Positions 1 through 11,435 of a stretch of DNA of 64,000 bases are shown here, piece after piece. The notes under the pieces are model-generated. The model was not told the origin of the DNA, made no database searches, and saw only the letters and a program-made list of their open reading frames with translations. The DNA comes from Arbacia lixula (lineage: Eukaryota > Echinodermata > Echinoidea > Arbacioida > Arbaciidae). Made by a program: the position numbers and the translations under genes. The stretch is taken from positions 62,001 through 126,000 of the forward strand of contig CAVLGW020000018.1 of assembly GCA_963669155.1 (NCBI GenBank), read 5' to 3'. The first letter of the stretch is position 1. Each line of letters opens with the position of its first letter.

Positions 1-402
1 TCGATTATCCTTGATCAATTTTCTCCCAAATTTCAGCATGTTGTGCCTAAGACATTGTTCTTTTTCACGACTGCCTTAATTTTTCATTTTGATTAGGTCT
101 TCAAAGTGTAAATTTGATAAAAGTCATTAATGTCACGTTTGTACGTGTACTGTAATGTCAATGGGAGGGGCATTTATTTCAAATCATGAAATGACTTGAC
201 GATCTTTTAGGAGCTGTATCTCGCTTATGTTTGTATCTTTTACTCTGAAATATTGATATGTTGTACCAAAGTATACTAGCTTTTGGAAATGTGTCTTCAT
301 TTTCTAATTAGATGTCGGGATGGCAAAATATTAGCTTGAACATTGATTCCTAAATCATTATAGCCCCCTTTTCTGCTTTACGTGTTAAGTGAATGGGAAG
401 AT
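1..402. other. AT-rich non-coding sequence, nothing recognised
   Basis: No open frame with exon-like borders, no RNA gene and no repeat family was recognised. The stretch ends at a tRNA-like block. Confidence 0.5.
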
Positions 403-475
403 TTGTGGCTCAAAGGGTAAGGCGTTGTTTTAAGAACGCGAGGCCCCCGTTTCGAATCCTGGTGTGCTTAGGGTG
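403..475 (+). repeat. tRNA-like (SINE head-type) sequence
   Basis: The block carries an A-box-like TGGCTCAAAGGGTAAGG followed about 40 nt later by a B-box-like GTTTCGAATCC, the spacing of a pol III type 2 internal promoter. An anticodon-stem-like GCGTT/AACGC pair lies between them, with an 8-nt rather than 7-nt loop. No convincing acceptor stem is visible, so it is more likely a tRNA-derived SINE head or tRNA pseudogene than a working tRNA. Confidence 0.5.
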
Positions 476-1047
476 AGTTTTTCATTTCTTTTGCAATGTG
501 ATTTTTGTGACCTGCTTCTGTTCAATCCCTCACTTTGTCATTCTCTTTGAGAGTTTCTTTCCCATTTCCCCCCTCACCTCTTTATCTTAAATGACTATTA
601 ATTACATGTTGTTAGCATATACATGTGACCATTTAGGCAAGTCTCTTTCGTGAGTGCTGCATCTGATTTCTAATGAATAGAACCATGGAAGGTCCATGGT
701 GTCATCGTGCATTTACCATCCCAAGTCCGTGCACAAATTTGCCAATGCAGACCACCTTATACTTGTCCACAAGTATGTCTTGTTACATTTGTGGGCGATT
801 ATTACATATGTGGTTGCAACAACCCTCCATACGTACACGTATATTTACGCACATCAGACTCATATATATCCATCACTCACATACGTACCTTCACACGTTG
901 CTAAGTCGATTGCGATAGGTTTTACGACCGGGGACATCCCCTCTTTCAAATGCCCCGATTCTGAAATGTCCCTGGAATTGAGTGCTTACAAGTGCGCCTA
1001 TCCCTGAAACGCACGAAACACATCCCCCCATTCCTCCACATACACAG

Positions 1048-1048
<1 letters not shown>
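476..1048. other. Non-coding sequence before a CA repeat
   Basis: Short overlapping open frames here have no recognisable domain or splice context. The sequence is mixed, with a few CpGs around 920-1010, and I see no gene. Confidence 0.4.

Positions 1049-1085
<37 letters not shown>
1049..1085. repeat. (CA)n microsatellite
   Basis: An uninterrupted CA dinucleotide run of about 37 bp. Confidence 0.97.
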
Positions 1086-1088
<3 letters not shown>

Positions 1089-1256
1089 CTGCAAACTTTA
1101 ACGTGACCTTTTATATTGGTTTGTTGACTTATGTGTTGGTTTTCATGTATTGTGTTTGTCATCACCAAAAATGTATGCCCCTAATGGCCTTGAAGGTTTC
1201 AGCATGATATTGAATGTATTTCGAAGAGTGGCGTCAATTTGTAATGTCAGGGTTTT

Positions 1257-1286
1257 GCACAAATTGTCGCCGGCGACAATTTGTGC
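1257..1286. repeat. 30-bp perfect palindrome
   Basis: The half-site GCACAAATTGTCGCC is followed immediately by its exact reverse complement. A further partial half (GCGACAATTTGCGGTGC) follows at 1291-1307, so the motif occurs about one and a half times. Confidence 0.9.
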
Positions 1287-1309
1287 AGGGGCGACAATTT
1301 GCGGTGCAA

Positions 1310-1640
1310 CACGGTCTCTTAAATTTCTCCATCTTACTTCTCTCTCCATCTGTCTCTTCTAGTCTTACTTCACTGTACCCTTACCAATTGTGCCTCTCCC
1401 CCATCTTTGTCCATCTTTCCTCTCTCTTGTATCCTTTACTCCTCCTCCCTCCCCTCCCCTCTCTCTCTCTTTCTATCTATCACCTTGCCTTACATACAGT
1501 ACTCTTATCTGTCCCTGTTCTCTACGCTATGTTTCTTCCTTCTCTTTCCTCCTCCACCGCTCCCTAATATTTGTTGACTCTGCCACTCTCTGTCCTGTCA
1601 TGGATGAGTTGATACTATTGCAGCGTGAAGGGTAAAGGCT
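1310..1640. repeat. Pyrimidine-rich low-complexity tract
   Basis: CT-rich sequence dominates on the plus strand from about 1360 to 1565, including runs of TC and CCTCCCTCCCC. The open frames through it encode only low-complexity Leu/Ser/Pro peptides and are not credible genes. Confidence 0.7.
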
Positions 1641-4331
1641 TGCACAGTCACAGCATTTTACAGAAGAACATTATTATTACGATTAGATATGAATGAATTG
1701 ACTTCGAATGTCATTTATTTATTGTCAACATCCCATGAGAGCACAATAATTTTTTTTTTTAATTAACAAATACATGTCAATAAATCTATGACAATCATTT
1801 ATCAAGAGCCTCATTCGGCAAAGAAATTTTTTAATAAAAAAAAAACAATACTTAATCAAAAATTGAAGGGATATGTCCCTTTTACAATTTAAAAAAAATG
1901 GAATATAGGCCTATGTAGCACTTATCGACATGCTCTTTAAAAGTAATAAAGAATCTAAGCGTTTATTTTTTATAGTATTTTATCGAACAGTACATTTGAA
2001 ATGGATTTAGAATTGGGTGAAGTAAATACATCGTTGAGTTCCACCAGACCTTTGTACTAACAACGGTCATTGTACACATCACACTCTAAACGGTCAAATA
2101 TGAATAGGGCTGATATTTACATTTGTGATTATGTCAATTGAAGATACCATTGTTAATTAAATTAATGTTTAGCCTTTTCATGCAAGATCAACAGTACAAG
2201 ATACTACTTAAATGCATATCGTTTTAACATAATGAAACAAGTTATCAACGGGAACTAAATGTGAGGTCCTACAAGACTGTTTGAAGTGATTTGAGAGTTA
2301 GTAACAATGCATTTGATAGATATAAAGACGTATACTAGGCTCTAAAATTGGTTGCAATTACGAGGAGGACATAAAAACATTCCCAGATAAGCTTGGACAA
2401 TTCTAAATTCATGGTAAACATATTTTCATTTTTAAGGCAAAACTATTTGGCATCTTTGAACGGGTCTGTGATGTCAGGGGTCTATTTTCCCACGTCGCGA
2501 TTATTTTGATACAATTATAAAAGAAAACATATCAGTCTAAGGTGAGGACGCGGTAGTTATTTCCCAGGTCAAAATACAATTTTGTAGATACCACTGAAAA
2601 AATGGACAAAATGTATTGGCATTTTCCTCACAATGAACGAACACAAAAATAACTTTAAGCGGAATCTCATTGACTGCTAGATCATGTTACTATGACCATG
2701 GATGTATGAAACACCTTGATATGACACTTTATTGAAATAAAGTGAAAAAAAAAATAGGACAGCGGAGGGGATACTTTAGCGAGGGAAAGATTTAAATAAC
2801 GATAGAAGGGAGGAGATCGAAATGAACAATGTGTCCATGCTCGCAGATAAATTTATAATAAAAGTTAGAATTCTCTAAGAATATTGTCCTATCTTACTAC
2901 ATCCAGCTTTAGTTCTTTTCGAAATTTTATTGGAATACTACTGTGAATCCAGTGTACAACCCGCTGGACATTCAATTTAGTTCAGCCCATGGCACAGTAT
3001 CCCACCCTCCTTACACACATGGTTTAGTCAGAATATCATGCGAAACATTGATGTGGAGTTCGAAATAATTCTGTGTTCCGCATTTGGTACACGGATCCTG
3101 AGGAGAAGAGCAATTAAGAGCTTCACAGAACTTCAATCGCACAATCGCACAGGTACAGGGATAGTATATTGTGTTCTCGATACGTCCTACAATAACACAC
3201 TCAGGGATAAAGTTTGGGCATGGACCTTACAATGGTTCATGCTGGTGTGAGATGATATGTTTTTAGCACTGGGTTCAGTTGTGAATACTATACTGGCCCA
3301 CGAGTCGTTGCCATGGTAAGTACAACTCCCTGGTTATAAGTGCCAGCATGGAAGTGTGTTTTTTTTTTCTTTCTTTTTTTTTCTATTTGCATAACATCCA
3401 TGTGTATAGGGGATTTGTTATCGGGTTGAAAATAACCACGCATGACTGGCTCGGGTGAGAAACATATGGGCAAAATCTTGTTGAATAACTAGCAAAAAAT
3501 GATAGTGTATGAAAAAGATGATACAATGTCATGAATGTGTACAGTACAATACACTGTGTGGGAATATCAGATGGTGTGCTACTAGGACTGATAGCAGAAA
3601 AGCGAAATTGGGATTCACTAATGAAAGCACGCCAAATTAATCCGAATGTTCAAATCATTTTAACACTATTGCCTGTCCAATATTTCTTTACTTCAAATTG
3701 TTATTTTTGTTTGTCTTTGCTGATCATGTATTCAGGCTGAATTAATTTTCTTCTTTAAAAAGAAATATTTTATCTGTAGGTATAATATGAACTAATTATT
3801 CCCGTCCTCCTGCGTTGATTAACAATTATGCCAATGATAAATTACATTATATTAAATAGACCTGCAATACACGACAGGTAATGTTGATTTTTTTTATTGG
3901 TTGATATTTCAGCACTCAGAACCTTTCAAGCAAGCACTAGTAGCTGGAAATTCGATTAAGTTTATCCTACGTAGCCCATGTGTGGTCCAAATATGAACCC
4001 GTCAACAACCCGTTTCGCAACAATTTTAAGAAAGTAGTGAGAACTTGTTTAATGAGATAACACAATAACTTAACTAGGGAATTATTGAATTTACACGTCG
4101 ACGCCTTTGAAATATTATGAAGAAAAAAAGCAGATTGACCAAAGAAAAGGAGGTTCCATGTACTGCAGAAAAAAAAATCTATGCATTTGATATTCACTTT
4201 GTAATCGAATCCTTAAAACTGAAAAAAAAATTATTAGTTGCGTGCAAATCCCACAACATCTTCTTTGACGTCAAATGGATCCTTGCGCAACGGACGACAG
4301 GTAGCTTTCCTAAAGAGACGTAGACTTCGCT
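1641..4331. other. AT-rich sequence; probable 3' flank of the minus-strand gene at 4.3 kb
   Basis: No repeat family or coding domain was recognised. On the minus strand an AATAAA lies near 3893-3898, a possible polyadenylation signal about 0.44 kb downstream of the stop codon proposed at 4332. A 70-codon frame at 3038-3250 (+) has no recognisable domain and was not called. Confidence 0.35.
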
Positions 4332-4383
4332 TCAGCGTCCCCTGAAATATTCTTGCCAATATCCGCTCATCTCACGTACGTGC
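4332..4383 (-). CDS. Candidate terminal coding exon of the small minus-strand gene
   Basis: Reading the minus strand, a pyrimidine-rich acceptor (ACTCTTTACTTGCAG) ends at 4384. The following base G completes an Arg codon left split (AG|G) by the donor of the exon at 5000-5314, and the frame continues as HVREMSGYWQEYFRGR then TGA. The phase match (phase 2 to phase 2), the good acceptor and the prompt stop make this a plausible last exon. It encodes a short basic, aromatic tail with no known motif. The alternative is that the 5-kb exon splices elsewhere. A cDNA read across 5000|4383 would settle it. Confidence 0.4.
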
Positions 4384-4999
4384 CTGCAAGTAAAGAGTAA
4401 ATATTAATGAATGTAAGTAACCGTTTTAGTAACCGTTTAAGTAAGGGATACACTTTAAACTTGGCAATCCAACAATTCTTAAAAAGATTTGATAAAACTT
4501 ACTGATATACACATTAACCGCTCAATATTTTCCATAGTTTAACTGTGGCATAAATGTAGTAATATCAAAAGGTAAACTGTAAACTGGTTTATGGTTACTT
4601 TTTTAACCAACACCCTACACAAACATTGTAATTTTGTCACCGTCACATTACATTGACTCGACTTCAAGTAATCAATGGGATTTTTTTCGCCAAACAGGTA
4701 TTTTGCGAGGTTACAGAATACCAAATAAATTATGACCATGTTTAGAGTATTCCAGTGACATTGGGGATTAAATCCGAACGCCGTATTTTATAGTTCATAC
4801 TTCAAACTGCGCTATGTACCGGAAAACTGGCAGTGTGCAATGCTTGATATGCTAAGTGTGAACTAATGGTGATGCAGAAGTCAAATATTACAATTATGAT
4901 TTGCCCATAACTTGTTACCCATATTCGGTCTATTTTGGACCAAATGGGTACTTCACCGACATTTGGGTTGGAACGATTTATCATGTGTATTATATTTAC

Positions 5000-5314
5000 C
5001 TCCCTGTTTCACTGACCAGTGCGTTGTTTCGTATTTCAAAAAGTGCGTAATGGCCACATTGATCACAGCAACTTTCTCTTAAGTTTCTCAAATGAGACGT
5101 CTCTTTCCCATCCTCCAATTCTGCAGTAACGTTGAAAAAATTCCAAGTTTTCAATCTGAGTCGAATACCTTGACCGGGGCCAAGGATATGCTTACTTGGT
5201 GCTGAATGGTCATCGTCGACATAAACGGTCATAGTATGTTCAGTGCCATTACAAATCAGTGTCCCGATTCGAACTGCATTTCCCATTGCTTCGATCTTAC
5301 AACTCCGCTGGATA
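5000..5314 (-). CDS. Candidate coding exon of an unrecognised small host protein (MGNAV... start)
   Basis: The minus strand shows an acceptor (GTTGTTCATGTTTTTAG) just before 5314, an open frame of 315 nt, and a good donor (GGGAG|GTAAAT). An ATG near residue 10 of the frame sits in a good context (GCAATGG) and starts MGNAVRIGTL, a possible N-myristoylation signal. The peptide has two N-glycosylation-type sequons (CNGT, FNVT), an APSKHILGPGQG turn and a CCDQCG cluster, and reads like a compact beta-rich domain. If the ATG is the start and the exon joins 4383-4332, the product is about 112 residues. The frame is also open upstream to the acceptor, so it could instead be an internal phase 2-2 exon. 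I do not recognise the family. Confidence 0.5.
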
Positions 5315-6180
5315 CTAAAAACATGAACAACCGTTAAGTGCAGCCAAATGAAGAATGTGAAGTTTGCGACACCCTGAGTGCGCGACAACCAGTCATTCGC
5401 ATGAGGGGCATTGTTTGTTTGAGTTGCTATCAATAGGCTTCATCTTATTAGCCTACATTTCAGACGGCCCAGTTTTATGAATTGTTTCAGTCTATATCTT
5501 AGTTACTCATAACAACTAAAGAGCACAAAGAACAAACCTAAGCAAATCTACAAAAGGGGTATTGGGAAATCCAGTAATTCCTTATGCATAATTCAAGATG
5601 TTACTTTGATAAAGGTATGTATCGTGGATGTAGCAAGATATTTTGATTCGTTTATATGGCTCTCGAATTCAAAACTTAAAGATTGGAACGAGTACGCAAA
5701 CCTGACGCAGTTGAGGAACCCGCCATAAATACAGGTTGTATTTGTGTATGTTTGTGTTCATGCCTACAAATATTTTTTTCAATGAGTTCTGAAATGAGCT
5801 ATATCGCTTTAGAATAATACTAGAGTCGTATGTTGCACTGTTGTTGACATCCCCTATGACCTATTAAATTAAAGCCATTTTCGAAAATGGCCGCTGACTT
5901 CTTCTGGCCATATCTCAGTTAATACTGCACGAAGAGTTGCAATTTGTGTGGGTTTTAACTGATTGTATGGGTTAAACAATACAGGCAATCCTGAAACAAG
6001 TTGATATTCTCCCACAACCGACCTTCATGCATGAGCGTGGTGAGTGCGCTTTACAGCTGCCCCCACTCTTTTTGCAACTTTCACTAGACTTTTCTTGTTC
6101 AGCTGGAATCTAGTTATAAGTATGTTACCAGTTTGACTGTACTAGTTTTCTGAGACGATAGGGCAATTTGGGAGCTTTAA
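5315..6180. other. Non-coding spacer, likely 5' flank or intron of the minus-strand gene
   Basis: AT-rich sequence without a recognisable gene. It holds a short palindrome (CCATTTTCGAAAATGG near 5877-5892). Confidence 0.35.
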
Positions 6181-7500
6181 TTGTGCTTGGTTCTATGTGA
6201 TATTCTGGTTTTAACTTTTCAAGTTTTGGGGTATACTATACCCATAGCACTGACCCGGAGGACTACCTTCACTACAGTTTATTGTGGTTCACCCAATGAC
6301 ACAATGACGACAATGAAAGACTTCAGCATCAGTACCCTCCTTTCACTGGTTCTTTTGTGTTTGTCCAACACCTTGAAAGAGAACCTTGCTTCTTCATCTA
6401 TTCATACCTGGTCTGTGAATAGAAGTCATTACTACCACCATTGTCATCACTTTACAGGGCGGGGGATTTTATACTACAGCTATTCAACCTGTACATTTTG
6501 CAATGAGTTGGCAAAAGCTGGTGATATACATCCCAATCTTGGCCCCGGTGAAAATGCTAAGGATAATGGAGTTTCTTCTGCAGCTTCTACACGGAGTGTA
6601 AGAGATACCATCACCCGCAGAGTGGTGTCTAGTAGAGCTGAACTGTTGAATCTACGCTGCATGCATCGAATTGACCCAGGTACTTGGAAAGCAATCACGA
6701 CACTTGGGATCTCGAGTAGACGCCCTAGTCACAGGTGCTGCAAAGGAGGAACACGCATAAGAAGGCGTGCTTAAACCATCAACGAGACTTCCAATAGCTC
6801 CCAAGATCATTGGGTCCCATCTCTGGGCTCTGGACATTGTCATATGGTGCTCTGGAATATGGTGCTCTTGATCTCTTAAGAAGAAAATGCACAAGGTGAC
6901 AGAATGTGGATATCTTGGCACTCACTGAAACATGGCTTGCAGGAGATGAACGTAATTGCCGGGTCTTATCTGATTACTCCAACGACCTCCGATCTCACCA
7001 GTTCATTAGCTCACCGAGAAAAAAAAAGATCAAGTGGTGGTGTCGGTGCATGCCTTCATCATAGTTTCATCATTCTTGGAAAGGACTTTGGCACTCTTGA
7101 ATATTTCTCATTTCAAGTGAACATTAAAAGCCTCTTCAGCTGGTGATAATCTACATGCCACAGAGAACTATAGACCGACGATCAACATCTTCCATCTTTC
7201 TTGATGAATTTGCTACCTTTCTTGAAGGATTGACATCTAAACGCAACCATCTCGTGATCCGTGGTGACTTTACCTTTCATGTCAACGATGATAATGATTG
7301 AGATGCAGTTTTGTTTCTGGACCTGATTTCGTCAGCCAAGTTGATCCAGCACATTGACTTTCCTACCCATTAAAAGGGGGATTCTTACAAGAGTATGTGA
7401 TAATGTGATTTCTAATGTCCAATCATCAAACATTCTTCCTTCTGACCACTCATCTGCCAGCTGCAACTTAACATCAAGAAGCCAGATTTAATCACCATTA
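6181..7500 (+). pseudogene. 5' part of a CR1/L2-like LINE: N-terminal region with 2A-like motif plus decayed endonuclease
   Basis: The first frame (6181-6774, 197 codons) contains a hydrophobic stretch and then LAKAGDIHPNLGPG, matching the D-x-E-x-N-P-G-P type 2A-like motif known at the N-terminus of some sea urchin non-LTR elements, with two changes (E to H, P to L). Downstream, in several frames, are pieces of an APE-type endonuclease: an ALTETWLAGDER-like stretch near 6910, VIIYMPQRTIDRRSTSS near 7150, IRGDFTFHVNDDND near 7258, LIQHIDFPTH near 7340 and an SDHS-like piece near 7444. Stops and frameshifts break it, so it is dead. It lacks reverse transcriptase and ends close to the LTR-element primer-binding site at 7.55 kb. 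Confidence 0.75.
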
Positions 7501-7524
7501 CATGCATCGTAGTCTACTTTGTAG

Positions 7525-7554
7525 GCGTGGGTTCGAATCCCACTTCTGACACCA
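7525..7554 (-). mobile_element. LTR-retrotransposon primer-binding site (tRNA-Leu type)
   Basis: On the plus strand the sequence is the 3' end of a tRNA-Leu-like molecule including the CCA (GGTTCGAATCCCACTTCTG then ACACCA). Read on the minus strand it begins TGGTGTCAGAAGTGGGATTC, the form of a Gypsy-type primer-binding site. Two bases away, at 7557, the plus strand begins TGTAAC, which is the reverse complement of an LTR ending GTTACA. The alternative is a 3' half tRNA retropseudogene, but the encoded CCA and the adjoining TG favour the LTR reading. The element's internal region is missing. Confidence 0.55.
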
Positions 7555-7670
7555 TTTGTAACAATTTCGGGTCTGTTACCACCCTTTCGTTCGTTTCCAC
7601 GAAAGTATATCGTGCCTCAACACACACCACACCGAGCATCACCTCAGCCTACTCATCATCACGCAAATCG

Positions 7671-7835
7671 TGGGGTTAGGCCATTTCCTGACCTACTTTT
7701 AATCTGACCTAGTCTTTCTGACCCAGTTTTTTTGCCATTCATTTTGTACACGAGGCAGTTTTTTTTATGAGACGGCCTCTGTTATTGGCTACTGTGCTAA
7801 TGAATATTAAAGACTATGGCTTGTCGAAATTCTAC
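7671..7835 (+). repeat. Left arm of a dispersed inverted repeat pair
   Basis: GGGGTTAGGCCATTTCCTGA, a GACCTAGTCTTTCTGACCCAG block and GTTATTGGCTACTGTGCTAA recur in reverse complement at 10107-10250 with a few substitutions and one short indel region. The pair is separated by 2.3 kb. On the opposite strand the block carries AGCCAATAAC, a CCAAT-type sequence. Confidence 0.85.
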
Positions 7836-10106
7836 ACCCGGGTGCGTTCTCATTCACTGCATGCACGTGCATTTAGCGAGCTAGCTGCTCGCTCATTCAC
7901 TTTCCTAGTATAGGTTAGCTGAATGAAGCTGTAGGGATTATTTTCCGCTACTTTGCTTTCCTGTTTTTAGCCCTCTGACTGCAATTTTTTCCGTGTGTGG
8001 ATATATTGTGACGGTTCTGACAGCTGGATGTGGCATTTTGTTGAGTTTTTGGTGAGTTTCGGGCTGGTTTAGAATGCTTGGTATATGACTGTTGTGTGAT
8101 GACTGAGGTGTGACTGCCGTTTGTTTTTCCTCGCCGTGAACGCATTACGTGTGTGTAAGACTGGGCTGTAGCGCGAACAATACGATAATATAGGTAGACA
8201 TAGATCCGAGGTTTTTTGCTTTGCATCCTTTTCAGTCGCATTTCAGTTCTAATTTGGTTCACAATCCTGACCAGCACTGTTTTAGTTATCGTGTAGCTTT
8301 CATCAGTATACCTCTAAACATTTTTTTTTTGCAGTTTAAATCAGGTGTGTTCTCAACACTTCAAATTTCATCGCAGACCCAGTCCCAAACACTCGTTTTG
8401 CTGTGATCGTGTTGTGGCTGTACTTGTGCAGAGAGAATGGCTGCTGTCCTCTTTTATTCTCTAGTTGCTTTCTTCCACAGGTTCTGCAAGCAACTTGTCA
8501 CAGTTTACCCCCTTTTGATGATATGTATATATGTATATCTTGTATAATAAAGAGAGCCTGCTCAGCAGGTGTTTCATTCTTCCTTTCTTCATCTTTCTAG
8601 TTCTCTGAACCCCAAATGATGAACAAAAAAAAATCCACAATAGCTATGTAAAGAAAGAAACAAACAAAAATAATCACGCTTTTTTCTTTTTCACTTCCAA
8701 CACATCTGTTTCTATGGACCTTTTTTTCCCTCCATGATGCATGTTCTAAAACTGTACTCCTCAGAGGGCAATGATTATATCAATGTAGTTACTAAATTCC
8801 TGTAAATTGTTTCAAGAAAACCACAACTTTTCTTTACTTGAGGTAAATGTCGTTCATCATGACAAAAATACCATCAAAGTTTGAGGTGTAGGAACACTCC
8901 CTGAAAGAACATGGAGAAAAATGAATACTTAACATCACATTCGCATTCCTTTGCAAAATGTAGACATCACATGCCTGTCTGGAAGGTCATAATACTTAAT
9001 AGTTTGAGAACTTCCCCCAAGACAAGCTTGCAATGTTTACATTTTGCAAAAGAATGTGTTGATGCATAGTGTAGCGTCCAGACTACGAAGGTCACTCGTA
9101 GGACGTTGATAGTCGACCTACACTCTAAAACTTTTTGTTCTCTTGTTATAAACATGCTCTTATCTCTTGACTACCAATGCTACCAATGCTAACAAAATCT
9201 TGCTTCCGTGATAAAATCAAACATTTTTCTTTATTTGTTGGTTATCTTATTGTGATACTTGCGCTTCTTTTGGATCGTGCCTTATCAAAATTCTCGGAGT
9301 ATAAATATTCATTGTGTCTAGGAACGTAAGACTATCAGTTGTTTGTAATACTGTATCAGCTCGCGCTCTAAAGCGCGTTCTCATTGACATCCCATTCGCA
9401 ACCGCTCTCTGATTACACTCTCGGAGTCACGTGGCTTTGTCCACGCAGGAATTGCCGGCGCCGGACTGCTCCACTACAGAAAAAGGGGACGGTGCTCTCA
9501 GAAAGAAAATATAATGTAAAAAAACACTGGATTTTTGTGGGACAATAGGATAAAAGTGAGTTTGTTTATCCTTGTTGTATTATTGAAGAATACATCATCT
9601 CATGAAAATGTTATTGAATGATTGAATAAGGAATATTTTTGGTAGAAATTCATTATGCACCCCTATCAAACAGTCGATGACTCCAATATTTTTTTTCTCT
9701 AGCGAGATTTGGGGAAAAAGAGACGGGAGATTCCATTTTGTTCTAAGGGATTTAGAGCATCATGTCGGGAGGGACAGATAAAAAAATTATAAATAGTCTG
9801 ATAAAACCTAGCAAACATGAAATAATTATAACACAAACACATATCTATTTACTCAACTTTTATCACAACATGGCATTTGTGCACAGTAATAGGTTTTCTA
9901 GTGTCCTTATATCAACTCATTACCCACATACAATGGTACAAAGGAACAGCTGATATATCGGCATGAGCGTGCTCTCGCAGGCTGTGGCCGATTGCAGAGA
10001 GCAAGGATTTCTCTCTCAGCTGTGAAAAAGTCTGGCGTCTATGAGCTAGCGTGCAAAAAAAAAAATTGCGCCTCCTGGCCGCCTCTTTGGCCGCGCCGGC
10101 GCGAAT

Positions 10107-10250
10107 GTTCGACAAGCCATACCATAGTCTTGAATATTCATTAGCACAGTAGCCAATAACAGAGGCCGTACTGAGTGAATGGCAAAAAAACTGGGTCAGA
10201 AAGACTAGGTCAGATAAAAGTAGGTCAGGAAATGGCCTAACCCCAAATCG
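10107..10250 (-). repeat. Right arm of the dispersed inverted repeat pair
   Basis: Reverse complement of the block at 7671-7835. The outer edges agree at GGGGTTAGG; the inner edges diverge after GCTTGTCGAA. Confidence 0.85.
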
Positions 10251-10649
10251 TGCATGGTAACTCATGACTTCACAAGCACACACATTTGATCATTACAGAA
10301 TGAATCAAACTTGCAAAGAGTTGTCCATATAATTACCGTGCATAAAGACTTTAATAATGACTTGAACTTGTTGCTCTCTTCTGAACTACCTCTCTAAAAC
10401 TATATATATCTCCAAACTGACTTTCTTTGACTACCACCCCTCTTATATACCCAGTCCCCACCCCATGTGCAGTGCCAGTCGAACCGAGAACCTGTACAGA
10501 CAGTGCATTGTGCACTGGCCTTCATACACATTACATTGCAGCCTATATGCACTTACATGTACAGCATGTATACCAACACACTGGCACAAAACTTTTATTT
10601 ACAAACATTGACTGGCTGCCTACTGCCTGAGATGGTTTGTGGAAGAAAG

Positions 10650-10800
10650 GGGAGATAACATGAAGTAGACTGGAGAGGAGGGAAGAGGGAGGGTAAAGTT
10701 CACAGGGAGAGAGAGAGAGAGATAGGAGAGGGGAGGAGGGTAAAGTTCACAGAGAGAGGGAGAGATAGGAGAGGGGAAATAGAAACTACTAGTCTGATAA
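10650..10800. repeat. GA-rich minisatellite
   Basis: GAGGGTAAAGTTCACAG followed by GA-rich sequence with GAGATAGGAGAGGGG occurs twice in tandem within purine-rich sequence. Confidence 0.8.
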
Positions 10801-11156
10801 ATCAGACCAAGAAGTGAAAGGGGGGTTGCAAAGAGAGGGTGACAGAAATACTAGGATTGGAGGGAAGTTTTCACAGTTTTGTAACAAAGCGTACTAGTCC
10901 ACTATGCTGCAGAGCGTGCGGATTTTCTCTCCGCCGAGAACTTGCCGCCTGCGGAATTTCTGACACAACCGACCGGCGCGCCGCCGCGGCGTGTCACATG
11001 CTGATTTATTCACATTATGCACGTAAATACTATGTGAATGGAAATGCCTATTTTACTGCATTTAACGCGATGCGATGATTTTTCGGACTCGAGACTTCAT
11101 TCTACACATATTACTCTCCCGACACGCAGTGATTATCAACATCATTTATATTTAAG

Positions 11157-11435
11157 ACGAAATGGCTATTAGACAAAATTTTACCAAACGAACGTTGGAC
11201 AAACTGATAAATGGACGATTTGGCATTAGACGAAATGGATTTAGACGAAATGGTTGGTAGACGAAATGGTTGTAGACGAACTGGTTCTAGACCAACTGGT
11301 GATTAGACGAAATGGCTATTGGACGAAATGATGACCGGACGAAATGATGACCGGATGAAATGGGTGAAATGGCATTTGACGAAAATGCAGTAGACGAAAT
11401 GACTATTAGACGAAATTGCAGTAGACGAATTGGCA
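11157..11435 (+). repeat. Tandem array of a TAGACGAAATGG-type motif
   Basis: More than a dozen variants of TTAGACGAAATGG, spaced roughly 12-25 bp apart, fill about 280 bp. No protein is credible through it. Confidence 0.9.

Larger units (their letters stand above)
7557..10260. other. Region bounded by an inverted repeat; possible LTR remnants
   Basis: It starts at a probable LTR edge and contains the inverted arms described separately. The middle (7.85-10.1 kb) holds no recognisable protein. It has an imperfect 24-nt inverted repeat at 8940-8963 and 9033-9056 (CATTCYTTTGCAAAATGTA core). A TATA-like TATAAATATTC lies near 9300. Confidence 0.35.

Noticed and set aside
9912..10283. 123-codon minus-strand frame
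   Set aside because: It runs through the right arm of an inverted repeat and has no recognisable domain or splice context.
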